From the NCBI RefSeq assembly GCF_002737755.1, contig NZ_PEGH01000001.1, positions 62,001-126,000 of the forward strand: a stretch of 64,000 nucleotides of DNA. Direction: 5' to 3'. The notes beneath the pieces were generated by a model. It did no database searches. It was given only the letters and a program-made list of their open reading frames with translations, and was not told the DNA's origin. Positions 25,156 to 34,614 of this stretch are shown piece by piece. The stretch comes from Caulobacter sp. BP25 (GTDB lineage: Bacteria; Pseudomonadota; Alphaproteobacteria; Caulobacterales; Caulobacteraceae). A program made the translations under genes and the position numbers. Positions within the stretch are counted from its first letter, which is position 1; each line of letters starts with the position of its first letter.

Positions 25156-27822
25156 TCAGATCTCCAGATCGTTGTCCCGCTCGTTCTCGACCTTGCGCTT
25201 CAGCTCGCCCCACAAGCTGCCCCACCCCTTCGGCCCGGCAAGTCCCAGCTCGGCGCGGCGCGACGCTAAAGCGCCTTGCAGGGCGGGATCCTTCTCAAGT
25301 TCGCCGATCAACCTCATGACCTTAGCCTCGACCGCCGGGTCGTCCGGCGAAGCATCCCAAGCCCTATTGAGCTTCGACCACTCATCCACGAAAGCGTCAG
25401 CCTGCTTCGGAAGTGGCAGATCGGACCCGATCTGCTCACGCGCCCCCAGCACCTCGTCATGTGGACTCTCGGAGACCTCGCTGGCGTTATGGCTCGTAGG
25501 TGCCTGCAATCGGACTTCCGCGGCGCCAAGTCCGATCCCCTCACCGAAGCGGCTGGCGCGCTCCCACAGCTCGGCAACCATCGACTTAACGATCCGGATG
25601 GGCTCGGCCGGCAACCAGCGCCGCTCGGCGAAGGTGGCGGCATAGTCCAGCGACGTGTCCTTGGACCGGTCTCGCCCCAGCGTCCGCACCACCTCGTCCC
25701 AGGATCGGAAGTCGTCGGCGCCGTAGTGCACGGTGACGGCTTGGCGGTGGCGGCTGAGGCCGACATAGGCGGCATGACGATCCAGGCCGTCGGTCACCAG
25801 CAGATGCGCCCAATCGACGGTCATCCCCTGGCTCTTGTGCAGAGTTGCCGCATAGCCGTGGTCGATGTGGTTGTAAGCCTTGAGATCGACCTCAAGGCGT
25901 CGGTTATCCTCGCCATCCAGACGCACCACCATTCGATCGTCAGCGATCGACACCAGCGTCGCCAAGGACCCGTTCTTGACGCCCAGCGAACGCTCGTTGC
26001 GCAGGAACATCACCCGGTCGCCTTGAGCAAAGGTGCGAGCCCCGCGTTCCGTCGCCACGAGCTGGCCAGCGCCCAGGACGCCTTCGCCGGCGAGCTGCTC
26101 GCGCGCCAACTCATTGAGGCGCGCCACGTCGGCGCGGGTGTGGGCCAGCATCACTTGGCTGAGCTCAGGCTGCTCGTGGCGGCCGTGGGCCCAGCTGGCG
26201 ACCAGCCCGCTGGCGGCATCCTCACGCGTGGCGTAGCCGCGCACCATGCCGGCGGACTTGTAACCCTCCAGCGCCTCCCGCGTACGGCCGGTCGCCAGGG
26301 CCTTGGTCGCGTCACGTTGCCAGCCCTCGCGCTGGCGCTGGATCTCGGTGACCTCCACGGCGCCGTGGCGCTCGGTCAGCGCCCGGAACGCCGCCCCAGC
26401 CTCGATGGCCTGCAACTGCTCGGCGTCGCCCACCAGCACAACCTTGGCGCCAGCCTGCGTGGCCTCGGCGAGCACCCGCTGCATCTGGCGAGAGCCGATC
26501 AGGCCGGCCTCGTCGATAACGAGAACATCGCCAGCGGTCAGGGGATCACGCCCCTGCGCCCAGGCATGTTCCAGGCTAGCGATGGTGCGGGCCGGAATGC
26601 CGGACCCATTCTGCAGCCCCTCGGCCGCCATACCCGACAGCGCCGCGCCACGCACGCGGTAGCCTTGGGCCGTCCAGGCCCGCTGCGCCGCGCCTAGCAT
26701 CGTGCTCTTGCCCGATCCGGCATAGCCCACCACCAGGGCAAGATCCTGCGCGCCCAGCACGTGGTCGAAGGCCGCCGCCTGGGTATGGCTCATCGTGACG
26801 CCCAAGCCCTCGCGCGCGCGCAGCGACGCGGCTGGCGACACTCGATGCCCCTTGCGCTCGGCCAGCATCGTCGCGTCCTGCTCAAGGCGACGCTCCACCT
26901 CAAGCATCGCCCGGCTGGTGTAACGCTCGTGCCCCGCGCCATCCTTGCCTAGGGCGACCAGGTTCGGCGCGCCCTTCACCGCCCTGACCAGTTGATCGAA
27001 CTGAGCCTTGTCGTCGCTATGGCGGTGCACGAACCGCTGCAGGTCCAGATCCGTGAAGGTGCTCTGCTGCTGGGTGATGGCTTCCAGCGCCAGACTCGGA
27101 TCGGCGATCATCCGCTCGCCATTGCGCCGAGCGATCTCGCGATGACGCAGCGCCTGGTCGGCCTCCTCCCCGCGCGCCGCACGGCCGGCATCGGCGGCGC
27201 CAATCTTCTGCTGAGGTTCCAGATCAAGGCCCTGAGCCTCGAGGCTCCGGTGATCGACGCGCGCATCAATGTCGAGTTCGGCCAGCCGCTGATTGACGTG
27301 GTTGGCCCAACTTTCGCGCCAGGACTCCAGCATGCCGCGATCGTTCCAGGCTCTGACCTTCAGCCCGAACCCTTCAGGCGTCGCCTCGCGCAGGCTGAGC
27401 ATGACGTGGGCGTGCGGCTTGGGCTGGCCCTGGTCATCGAAATCCCAGTGAACGTTCAGGTCAGCGACCATGCCTCGGGCGACGAATTCACGCTCTACGA
27501 ACGACCGCGCCAGGGCTACGCCCTGGGCCTGATCGAGCTCACGAGGCAGAGCAAATTCCACCTCGCGCGTCAGCTGCGCATCCTTGCGCGCCTCCTGCTT
27601 CTCGACCTCATTCCAGAGCGTCTCGCGGTCACTCCAGCGCGCCGGCGATCCGGCCGGCGCCAGGATCTCGGAACACACCACGCCGGTCTTGTTGGTGAAG
27701 TCATGGGTGCGGCCGATGCGCAGATCATGCAGCGCTGACGCCGCGCGATAGGCGGCGGCCGCCACGGCGCTACGGCCATTGGCGCGGCTGATGATCTTGA
27801 CGCTGAAATGATAGATCGCCAC
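25156..27822 (-). CDS. traA: Ti-type conjugative relaxase TraA (MOBQ relaxase-helicase)
   Basis: 888 residues. N-terminal MobA/MobL relaxase domain, beginning MAIYHFSVKIISRANGRSAVAAAAYRA, with the metal-binding histidine triad at H125, H137 and H139 (HWDFDD ... KPHAHVML). The nicking tyrosine is expected near the N-terminus (Y25 in AAYRA). A RecD-like superfamily I helicase follows, with Walker A GYAGSGKST at 366-374, Walker B DVLVIDEAG at 432-440 and the late HKSQGMTVDWAHLLVT motif. Plasmid TraA proteins are often about 1,100 residues, so the C-terminal region is shorter. It would nick at oriT and unwind DNA for transfer. The candidate oriT lies 24 bases upstream. Confidence 0.93.
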   Translation of the reverse strand: MAIYHFSVKIISRANGRSAVAAAAYRAASALHDLRIGRTHDFTNKTGVVCSEILAPAGSPARWSDRETLWNEVEKQEARKDAQLTREVEFALPRELDQAQGVALARSFVEREFVARGMVADLNVHWDFDDQGQPKPHAHVMLSLREATPEGFGLKVRAWNDRGMLESWRESWANHVNQRLAELDIDARVDHRSLEAQGLDLEPQQKIGAADAGRAARGEEADQALRHREIARRNGERMIADPSLALEAITQQQSTFTDLDLQRFVHRHSDDKAQFDQLVRAVKGAPNLVALGKDGAGHERYTSRAMLEVERRLEQDATMLAERKGHRVSPAASLRAREGLGVTMSHTQAAAFDHVLGAQDLALVVGYAGSGKSTMLGAAQRAWTAQGYRVRGAALSGMAAEGLQNGSGIPARTIASLEHAWAQGRDPLTAGDVLVIDEAGLIGSRQMQRVLAEATQAGAKVVLVGDAEQLQAIEAGAAFRALTERHGAVEVTEIQRQREGWQRDATKALATGRTREALEGYKSAGMVRGYATREDAASGLVASWAHGRHEQPELSQVMLAHTRADVARLNELAREQLAGEGVLGAGQLVATERGARTFAQGDRVMFLRNERSLGVKNGSLATLVSIADDRMVVRLDGEDNRRLEVDLKAYNHIDHGYAATLHKSQGMTVDWAHLLVTDGLDRHAAYVGLSRHRQAVTVHYGADDFRSWDEVVRTLGRDRSKDTSLDYAATFAERRWLPAEPIRIVKSMVAELWERASRFGEGIGLGAAEVRLQAPTSHNASEVSESPHDEVLGAREQIGSDLPLPKQADAFVDEWSKLNRAWDASPDDPAVEAKVMRLIGELEKDPALQGALASRRAELGLAGPKGWGSLWGELKRKVENERDNDLEI

Positions 27823-27845
27823 CCGCGAACCTTAGCCTTCAAGCG

Positions 27846-27876
27846 ACGTCGTTCCAACGACGTATAAGCGCGCACT
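27846..27876 (+). other. Candidate oriT with nic region
   Basis: A perfect inverted repeat ACGTCGTT-CC-AACGACGT spans 27846-27863. Directly after it TAAGCGCGCACT (27865-27876) matches the RSF1010 nic core TAAGTGCGCCCT at 10 of 12 positions. An inverted repeat followed by this core is the known plan for MOBQ-type origins of transfer. The site lies between traA and the divergent traD-like gene, as in Ti plasmids. Confidence 0.7.
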
Positions 27877-27976
27877 CAAAATATCTTTCTCGTGTTGCGG
27901 TTGACGATCTTGGTTCAGAAGTGGTTATTGGACGGCTCGATAGCGTGTCGTCTCGCCGCTAGATCGGAGACCGAGG

Positions 27977-28369
27977 ATGGCCAGAACTGAAGCTGAGAGG
28001 CTCGAGCGCCGCGAACGGCTGGCGGCTCAGGCCAAGGCCCGAAGCGACAACGCCGCCGCGCGGGAGACGACCGCCGAGCGCAAAAGAGACACGCGGCGCA
28101 AGGTCATCATTGGCAGCCTGCTGGTCGATGCGGCGGAGAAGGACCCGGCATGGCGCGGCCTGTTTGAGACCCTGATGCGGCGCGTGAATCGCGAGCAGGA
28201 TCTCAAGGCGTTCGAGGGGTGGTCGCTTAGTGCCGACGACGGTCGCGGGGCGGCGCCTGCTGGGGCCTCAGCGCCATCTGCCGCCGCAGCCTCGGGCGCA
28301 CGGATGGCGCAGCTCGAAGCGGGCCCGTTTCACGCCCCCTTCCGTTGGGATGAGGACCCCGCCGCATAG
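27977..28369 (+). CDS. traD: TraD-like mobilisation accessory protein
   Basis: 130 residues. A highly charged N-terminal helix (RTEAERLERRERLAAQAKARSDNAAARETTAERKRDTRRKVIIGSLLVDAAEKDP) resembles the small TraD/TraC proteins encoded divergently from TraA on Ti-type plasmids, which assist the relaxosome. The C-terminal half is a proline/alanine-rich tail. This TraD is not the coupling ATPase of F plasmids. Family assignment rests on the N-terminal pattern and gene position. Confidence 0.7.
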   Translation: MARTEAERLERRERLAAQAKARSDNAAARETTAERKRDTRRKVIIGSLLVDAAEKDPAWRGLFETLMRRVNREQDLKAFEGWSLSADDGRGAAPAGASAPSAAAASGARMAQLEAGPFHAPFRWDEDPAA

Positions 28370-28539
28370 GCATCTTAAGGCTCGCCGGCCTCCACGGCCG
28401 AGGGCAGACACGACAGAGCGCGGTGGCGGCGCCCCCCTATCGCCGCAGCGATCGCCACGACGTCCGGTGGCTTGCGGCCGACCAGCGGGAGAGAGATGGG
28501 CAACGCGGATAGATCGCCACCATGCGATCGGATGGACGC

Positions 28540-29529
28540 CTAGGAGACCAAGTCCCGTTCGGCGAGCGAGCGATGCCAGTTCCAAGCGGACGACAGGATC
28601 GCGTCCAGATCCCGCCTTGCCGTCCAGCCCAACTCAGCGCGCGCCTTGGCGCTGTCGGCGATCAGGATTGGCGAGTCCCCATCCCGCCGAGGGGCGATTT
28701 CCGTGGGCAGGGCCCGACCAATCACCCGCTCGACACCTTCGATCAATTCACGCACGGTCGTCCCCGCGCCCGTCCCCAGATTGAATGTGGTGGATGCGCC
28801 GCCGGCCAGCAGTCGCCGCAATGCGGCCAAATGGCCGTCCGCGAGATCCTGCACATGGACATAGTCGCGCAAGGCCGTCCCATCACGCGTATCGTAGTCG
28901 TCGCCGAAGATCGTGAACCGGCGGCGTTTGCCAAGAGCGACCTCGAAGGCCAGCGGGATGGCGTGGGTCTCGGGCTCGTGCCACTCCCCGATCCGGCCCT
29001 CGGAGTCGGCCCCAGCGGCATTGAAGTATCGCAGCACCGTGCTCTTGAAGCCGGTGTAGCGATCATAGTCGGCGAGCGCCTGCTCGATCATCAGTTTGCT
29101 ACGGCCGTAAGGGTTTAGCGGCGCCTGAGGATGACTTTCACCCATCGGCAGCGTCCCAGGATCGCCGAACGTGGCGCAGGTCGACGAGAAAACCAGGGCG
29201 TTAACCCCGGCCCGACGCGCGGCCTCGATCAGCGTGATCGTGCCCGCGACGTTGGTCTTGTAGAATGGGCCCGGATCGCGCGTTGACTCGCTCACCTCGA
29301 TACGGGCGGCGAAATGCAGAACCGCCACGGGCTGGTACCGGGCGAAGACATCATCCAAACGCGCCGCGTCGCCGATATCTCCCAGCTCCAGCGGCCCCCA
29401 CTGAACATGCTCGCGGTGACCGTTGGAAAGATCATCGAACGTCACGGGCGTGAAGCCGGCCTCGGACAGCGCCAGACAAACGTGAGAGCCTAGATAGCCG
29501 GCTCCGCCGGTAACGAGCACAGTTGGCAT
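28540..29529 (-). CDS. galE: UDP-glucose 4-epimerase (copy 1)
   Basis: 329 residues, extended SDR. NAD motif TGGAGYLGSH at 7-16 and catalytic Y141/K145 in NPYGRSKLM. Converts UDP-glucose to UDP-galactose in the cytoplasm, supplying precursor for the polysaccharide locus. It is a close paralogue of the second copy at 45566-46543: both are on the minus strand and share the same lengths up to the active site. Here it stands alone next to the mobilisation module, 24 bases or more from any other gene, and is divergent to the DUF1800 gene. Confidence 0.93.
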   Translation of the reverse strand: MPTVLVTGGAGYLGSHVCLALSEAGFTPVTFDDLSNGHREHVQWGPLELGDIGDAARLDDVFARYQPVAVLHFAARIEVSESTRDPGPFYKTNVAGTITLIEAARRAGVNALVFSSTCATFGDPGTLPMGESHPQAPLNPYGRSKLMIEQALADYDRYTGFKSTVLRYFNAAGADSEGRIGEWHEPETHAIPLAFEVALGKRRRFTIFGDDYDTRDGTALRDYVHVQDLADGHLAALRRLLAGGASTTFNLGTGAGTTVRELIEGVERVIGRALPTEIAPRRDGDSPILIADSAKARAELGWTARRDLDAILSSAWNWHRSLAERDLVS

Positions 29530-29735
29530 CGAATCCTCATTCCTCGATGCACCATAGCGTCAAAGGCCTTCATCAGGTTAGCGGCCGCCCGATCTCTGCC
29601 GTGGCGGCGACAACGATTTTCCAGTCGACATGGGATAAGGGCCCGAGCCCAGATCACGTCCAGTCGGTGGCCACGCTCCGCCTTGAAACAGCCCTTGGCG
29701 CGTTAGAACATGCAGCCGCTGATCGAGGCCCATGC

Positions 29736-31244
29736 ATGCGCCACCTCTGGCTTGTCATCGCTGCTTGCTTCTTCGCCGCCACGTCGAGCATGCCCGCCGT
29801 CGCCGGCGCGCTGGACAATGTCGCTCTCATCAACCGCCTGACCTGGGGGCAGACGTCTCGGGAAGCGGCCGACATCGAGCGCCTGGGGCCCGATCGCTGG
29901 CTGAAGAGCCAGCTTCGCCCCAAGAGCCCCGCTCAGCTCCCTCCAGAGATCCAGGCTCAGATCGACGGCTTGCGCATATCCCGCGAGTCCATGGCGCAGA
30001 TCGCCGTGGCGATGGACGCCGAGAACAAGGCGGCCGCCAAGCTGCAAGACCCCGGCGCGCGCCAGGCGGCCCAGCAGGCCTATGGGAAGACGATGAACGA
30101 CCTGAAGCAGCAGGCAGCCGCGCGGTCGTTGCTGCGCGACCTCTATTCGCCCCATCAGCTCCAGGAGCAGATGACCTGGTTCTGGATGAACCATTTCAAC
30201 GTCCAGGCCGATAAGCGCGACATCCGGGCGATGATCGGCGACTACGAGGATCAGGCGATCCGTCCCCACGCCCTCGGCAAGTTCCGCGATCTTCTGAAAG
30301 CCGCCGATCTGCATCCGGCGATGCTGCGTTATCTCGACAATGACCAGAACGCCGTCGGCCGGGTCAATGAGAACTACGCCCGCGAGATCCTGGAGCTGCA
30401 CACGATGGGCGTGGGCTCCGGCTACAGCCAGAAGGACGTCGAGGAAATGGCGCGCGTGCTGACGGGCGTCGGCGTCAGCCTCTTGCCCGAGACGCCCAAG
30501 CTGAAGCCTGAACAGCAGGCGCTCTATGTCCGGCGCGGCCTGATGGAATTCAATCCGGCGCGCCACGACTTTGGTGACAAGGTGATCCTGGGCCGCAAGG
30601 TCGGCGGAGCGGGACTTTCGGAATTCGAACAGATGCTGGACGCGCTCGCCATTCACCCCGCGACCGCCCGGCACTTGTCGCGCAAGCTGGCGCTCTATTT
30701 CATGGGCGAGGCGCCGCCAGAGCTGATTGATCGCATGTCGAAGACGTTCCTGCGCGACGATGGCGACATCGCGGAGGTGCTCGGCGTGCTGTTTGAGTCC
30801 TCGGCGTTCAAGGCCTCGCTGGGCCAGAAGATCAAGGATCCGATCCACTACGCGGTCTCGGCCGTGCGGCTGGCCTATGACGGCCGCCCGATCGCCAACA
30901 CGGCGCCGCTGCAGGGCTGGATCAACCGAATGGGCCAAGGCCTCTACAACCGCGATACGCCCGACGGCTATCCGCTGGAGGACGCGGCGTGGTCTGGCCC
31001 GGGCCAGCTCACGACCATGTTCGAGGTGGCCCGCCAGATCGGCTCCAACTCGGCGGGTCTCTTCAAACCGAGCGCTCCGGGCGCCGAGGATCAACCCGCC
31101 TTTCCTCAGCTTCAGAACGCGCTCTTCTACGCCACGCTGGAAAAGAACCTCTCCCCTCAAACACGGTCGGCCCTGGCCCAGGCTCGGTCGCCGGCGGAGT
31201 GGAACACCCTTTTCCTGTCGTCACCCGAGTTCCTGCATCGATGA
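29736..31244 (+). CDS. DUF1800 domain-containing exported protein
   Basis: 502 residues. Signal peptide at the N-terminus (MRHLWLVIAACFFAATSSMPAVAG), then a DUF1800 domain (ALINRLTWGQTSREAADIERLG, MTWFWMNHFNV, NENYAREILELHTMGVGSGYSQKDVEEMARVLTG, ARHDFGDKVILG). The ATG at 29736 is chosen for the signal peptide and a GAGG upstream. DUF1800 genes almost always occur beside a DUF1501 gene, as here. Their biochemical role is not established; they are generally regarded as secreted or periplasmic. Confidence 0.9.
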   Translation: MRHLWLVIAACFFAATSSMPAVAGALDNVALINRLTWGQTSREAADIERLGPDRWLKSQLRPKSPAQLPPEIQAQIDGLRISRESMAQIAVAMDAENKAAAKLQDPGARQAAQQAYGKTMNDLKQQAAARSLLRDLYSPHQLQEQMTWFWMNHFNVQADKRDIRAMIGDYEDQAIRPHALGKFRDLLKAADLHPAMLRYLDNDQNAVGRVNENYAREILELHTMGVGSGYSQKDVEEMARVLTGVGVSLLPETPKLKPEQQALYVRRGLMEFNPARHDFGDKVILGRKVGGAGLSEFEQMLDALAIHPATARHLSRKLALYFMGEAPPELIDRMSKTFLRDDGDIAEVLGVLFESSAFKASLGQKIKDPIHYAVSAVRLAYDGRPIANTAPLQGWINRMGQGLYNRDTPDGYPLEDAAWSGPGQLTTMFEVARQIGSNSAGLFKPSAPGAEDQPAFPQLQNALFYATLEKNLSPQTRSALAQARSPAEWNTLFLSSPEFLHR

Positions 31245-31254
31245 GACCGCCGCC

Positions 31255-32451
31255 ATGCATCGTCGACACTTTCTGACCGGGAGCCTCGCCGCGACGACGA
31301 CCGCAGTGGGCGGTCGCGCATGGAGCGCGCCGGCCACTGACCAGCGCCTGCTCGTGATCTTCCTGCGCGGCGGCTACGACGCCATCAATGTGGTGATCCC
31401 CACCTCCAGCGACTTCTACTACGAAAGCCGCCCGACCATCGCGATCGCGCGTCCGGATCCGGCCAATCCCAACGCCGCCCTGCCCCTCGACGCCGACTGG
31501 AGCCTGCACCCCGCGCTGAAGGACAGCATCTATCCGCTCTGGGTGAAAAAGCAGATCGCCTTCGTGCCCTTCGCGGGGACCGATGACATGACCCGCAGCC
31601 ACTTCGAGACCCAGGACACCATCGAACTGGGCCAGCCGGTGGGCGGTCCCAGAAACTATCGTTCCGGCTTCATGGGTCGCCTGGCCCAAGAGCTATCAGG
31701 CGGGCGCCCGATCGCGTTCACCGCTCAGCCGCCCCTGGCGTTCCAGGGGCCGTTGTCCGTGCCCAACATCGCGATCACGTCGGTTGGCAAGCCCGGCGTC
31801 GACGATCGGCAGGCCAAGCTGATCCAGGAGATGTACCGCGACCATGACCTGCGGGCGGCGGTCGCTGAGGGCTTCTCCGCTCGAGACAAGGCCTACGCGG
31901 CCTTGGCCGGCGAAATGGCGGCGGCCAACCGCAACGCAGTCTCTCCCAGCGGCTTCGAACTGGCCGCCCGCCGCGTCGCCCGGCTGATGAAGACGGACTA
32001 CAACCTTGCCTTCCTCGATGTCGGCGGCTGGGACACGCACGTCAATCAGGGCGGGGTTACAGGGGTGCTGGCGGACCGGATCGGTCAACTGGGTCGCGGC
32101 CTCGCGGCGCTGGCTGAAGACCTCGGCCCGGAGGCCTGGTCGAAGACGACCGTGGTGGTGATCTCGGAATTCGGCCGCACCTTCAAGGAGAACGGCGACA
32201 GGGGCACCGACCATGGACACGGCAGTGTCTATTGGGTGCTCGGCGGCGCGGTGAAAGGAGGGCGATTTGCGGGAGAGCAGGTGGCTTTCGCGCCAAAGTC
32301 TCTCAATGAAAGCCGCGACCTGCCAGTCTTGACCGACAACCGGGCCATGATCTCTTCGATCATCCAGCGAGTGTACGGAATGCGCCCGGATCAAATCGAG
32401 AAGATCTACCCCGGTGGGCCTGGACCTATGGGCAGCTTGTCTCTGGTTTAG
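31255..32451 (+). CDS. DUF1501 (sulfatase-like) Tat-exported protein
   Basis: 398 residues. The N-terminus MHRRHFLTGSLAATTTAVGG has a twin-arginine motif RRHFL, so it is probably exported folded by the Tat system. The DUF1501 core resembles alkaline-phosphatase/sulfatase-fold proteins: VIFLRGGYDAINVVIP, SHFETQDTIELGQP, FLDVGGWDTHVNQGG and VVVISEFGRTFKENGDRGTDHGHG. The start follows the DUF1800 stop by ten bases. Substrate unknown. It is unclear whether this pair serves the neighbouring polysaccharide locus. Confidence 0.9.
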   Translation: MHRRHFLTGSLAATTTAVGGRAWSAPATDQRLLVIFLRGGYDAINVVIPTSSDFYYESRPTIAIARPDPANPNAALPLDADWSLHPALKDSIYPLWVKKQIAFVPFAGTDDMTRSHFETQDTIELGQPVGGPRNYRSGFMGRLAQELSGGRPIAFTAQPPLAFQGPLSVPNIAITSVGKPGVDDRQAKLIQEMYRDHDLRAAVAEGFSARDKAYAALAGEMAAANRNAVSPSGFELAARRVARLMKTDYNLAFLDVGGWDTHVNQGGVTGVLADRIGQLGRGLAALAEDLGPEAWSKTTVVVISEFGRTFKENGDRGTDHGHGSVYWVLGGAVKGGRFAGEQVAFAPKSLNESRDLPVLTDNRAMISSIIQRVYGMRPDQIEKIYPGGPGPMGSLSLV

Positions 32452-32460
32452 CGCCCCTAG

Positions 32461-32505
32461 CATTTGCCTCGGATTAGCCTCCGAGTCTTATCTCGGCGGC
32501 AAATG
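32461..32505 (+). terminator. Nested hairpin after the DUF1501 gene
   Basis: CATTTGCC at 32461-32468 pairs with GGCAAATG at 32498-32505. Nested inside, CTCGGA (from 32468) pairs with TCCGAG (32480-32485). It lies ten bases after the DUF1501 stop and before the polysaccharide genes, so a transcription terminator or structured leader is plausible. No long T-run follows. Confidence 0.45.
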
Positions 32506-32636
32506 GCTCGAAGAGGGCCAGCATGTTCGTTTTTTTGTCGCGCTTGTCGCTGAACTTCGAGTAATGGCGTCATAAAGGCGCGCGACAAGTGCGCGGCTAG
32601 AAATCAGCCAAACCGGCGGTGGGGACTAACAGAACC

Positions 32637-33605
32637 ATGACTAATCTGCAGGGCCAACGCGCCCTCGTCACTGGCGCGTCCGGCTTCATCGGAACCCATC
32701 TGGCTCGACGCTTGGCCGATATGGGCGCTGAGCTCGTCTGCCTCGATCTCAAGCCTCCGCGCGAAGAACTGCCCGGGGCCCTATACGTGCGGGACGATGT
32801 GCGGCGCTTAAGCGCGCTCAACCTGCCCAAGATAGATCGCATCTACAATTTGGCCGCCGTCCACACAACGCCCGGACACCCGGATCACGAGTACTACGAC
32901 ACCAATGTCTGGGGAGCGCTCGAAGCCGTGAAGCTGGCTGAGCGGGACAACGTCCAGCATATCACCTTCACCAGCTCAATCTCGATCTACGGCCCCTCGG
33001 AAGAGAAGAAGGTCGAAACCAGCGAACCCGCGCCCGTGTCGGCCTATGGCAAGTCCAAGCTGATGGCCGAAGAGATCCATCGGGGCTGGCTGCGCCAGGC
33101 CGCCGATCGCAAGCTCACCATCGTCCGTCCCGCCGTCGTGTTCGGCGCCGGCGAAGGCGGTAACTTCGCGCGCATGGCCGCCCTGTTGAAGAAGGGCTTT
33201 TTCGTCTTCCCCGGCCGCCGAGACACGATCAAGTCGTGCATCTACGTCGAGGACCTGCTCGACCTCGTGCTGGCCGCCGGCGCGACGGATTCGTCCTACG
33301 AATTGCTCAATGGGGCTTATCCCGAGTGCCCGACGCTGGAGACCATCGTCACCAGCCTGCGCGACAACTATTTCCCGTCCGCCAAGCTTTACGACGTCCC
33401 CCAAGGCGTGGTGATGGGCGCGGCCAAGACCCTGGCGACGTTCAAGGGCTTTGGCCTGGGCATTCACCCCGATCGCGTGACCAAGCTCGTGCGCTCGACC
33501 TATGTGTATCCGGGGTGGGCCACTGAGAACGGCTTGCTTGCCGACCAGGCTTTTCGAAATGGCCTGCGCAGATGGGCCGACGCGACGCAACGGTCGTTTG
33601 TCTAA
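32637..33605 (+). CDS. NAD-dependent epimerase/dehydratase
   Basis: 322 residues, extended SDR. Motif TGASGFIGTHLARRL near the N-terminus, catalytic YGKSK (S...Y...K with TSSISIYG before it), and a C-terminal sugar-nucleotide domain. The specific nucleotide sugar is not evident. ATG 32637 is preferred to a GTG six codons upstream. It opens the rightward part of the polysaccharide locus, followed 34 bases later by a second epimerase. Confidence 0.85.
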   Translation: MTNLQGQRALVTGASGFIGTHLARRLADMGAELVCLDLKPPREELPGALYVRDDVRRLSALNLPKIDRIYNLAAVHTTPGHPDHEYYDTNVWGALEAVKLAERDNVQHITFTSSISIYGPSEEKKVETSEPAPVSAYGKSKLMAEEIHRGWLRQAADRKLTIVRPAVVFGAGEGGNFARMAALLKKGFFVFPGRRDTIKSCIYVEDLLDLVLAAGATDSSYELLNGAYPECPTLETIVTSLRDNYFPSAKLYDVPQGVVMGAAKTLATFKGFGLGIHPDRVTKLVRSTYVYPGWATENGLLADQAFRNGLRRWADATQRSFV

Positions 33606-33639
33606 CAAAAATGACGTCCGCCCACTTGGAGTTGACATA

Positions 33640-34614
33640 ATGAACCCGCCAATCGTGCTGACTGGTGCTGCAGGTTTTATCGGTATGCACGTCGCGGAGC
33701 GCCTGCTGGATAGAGGCGAGACAGTAATAGGTGTTGATATCTTCAACTCTTACTATGACCCGGCTCTGAAGAATGCTCGAGCTGGCCGTCTAGAAGCACG
33801 TAGGGGCTTCAAAATGGTCCGCATGGACATCGCAGAGCATGAAGCCTTCGCCTCACTGGTGAAAGCCTCGGGTGCCAAACGTATAGTCCACTTGGCCGCT
33901 CAAGCGGGCGTCCGCTACTCGATTGAAAACCCCTTCGCATATGAACGCAGCAACCTAGCTGGTCACCTATCCGTGCTTGAAGCTTGCCGTCATGCCCCAG
34001 TTGAACATCTGGTCTACGCGTCATCGAGTAGCGTTTACGGTGATCGCCCCCTCAACTCCGATGGTTTTCGCGAGACCGATCCAGCTGAGACGCCCGTATC
34101 ACTGTACGCAGCGACAAAACGATCATGCGAGCTACTCAGCCAGAGCTACGCGCGCCTTTATGGCTTCCCGCAATCAGGTTTGCGCTTTTTTACGGTTTAT
34201 GGCCCCTGGGGCCGGCCGGATATGGCCTATTTTGGCTTTACTGAGAAGATGCTGAAAGGCGAGGCCATTGAAGTCTACGGGCAAGGCAAGATGGCACGTG
34301 ATTTTACTTATATCGACGACATTGTAGACGGTATTTTAGGCGTTCTAGATCACCCCCCATCCCCAGGTATTCACGAAGTTTATAACATTGGTGACAACGA
34401 TCCAGTTGGCCTGATGGATATGATAACTACTCTGGAAACCGCTCTTGGCATCGAAGCAAAGAAGATATTCCGCCCGATGCAACCTGGCGACGTTCCCGCA
34501 ACCTTCGCCAATATAGACAAAATTCACGCCCTATGTGCCTACAAGCCGAAAGTTAAACTCGCTGAAGGGCTAAAAAGATTTGTTGATTGGAAACTAGATT
34601 TTTCCCCGCAATGA
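33640..34614 (+). CDS. UDP-glucuronate 4-epimerase-like NAD-dependent epimerase
   Basis: 324 residues. TGAAGFIGMHVAERLLDRG at the N-terminus, GVDIFNSYYDPALKNARAGRL and HLAAQAGVRYSIENPFAYERSNL are the hallmark blocks of the UDP-glucuronate epimerase group (LspL/Cap1J), and SLYAATKRSCELLS holds the catalytic Tyr and Lys. It would turn UDP-glucuronate, made by the Ugd enzyme of this locus, into UDP-galacturonate. GGAG precedes the ATG at 33640. Composition is richer in A+T than the gene before it. The stop overlaps the flippase start (ATGA). Confidence 0.87.
   Translation: MNPPIVLTGAAGFIGMHVAERLLDRGETVIGVDIFNSYYDPALKNARAGRLEARRGFKMVRMDIAEHEAFASLVKASGAKRIVHLAAQAGVRYSIENPFAYERSNLAGHLSVLEACRHAPVEHLVYASSSSVYGDRPLNSDGFRETDPAETPVSLYAATKRSCELLSQSYARLYGFPQSGLRFFTVYGPWGRPDMAYFGFTEKMLKGEAIEVYGQGKMARDFTYIDDIVDGILGVLDHPPSPGIHEVYNIGDNDPVGLMDMITTLETALGIEAKKIFRPMQPGDVPATFANIDKIHALCAYKPKVKLAEGLKRFVDWKLDFSPQ

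Noticed and set aside
29703-31160. Minus-strand 485-codon frame opposite the DUF1800 gene
   Set aside because: Shadow frame; DUF1800 motifs and signal peptide are on the plus strand.
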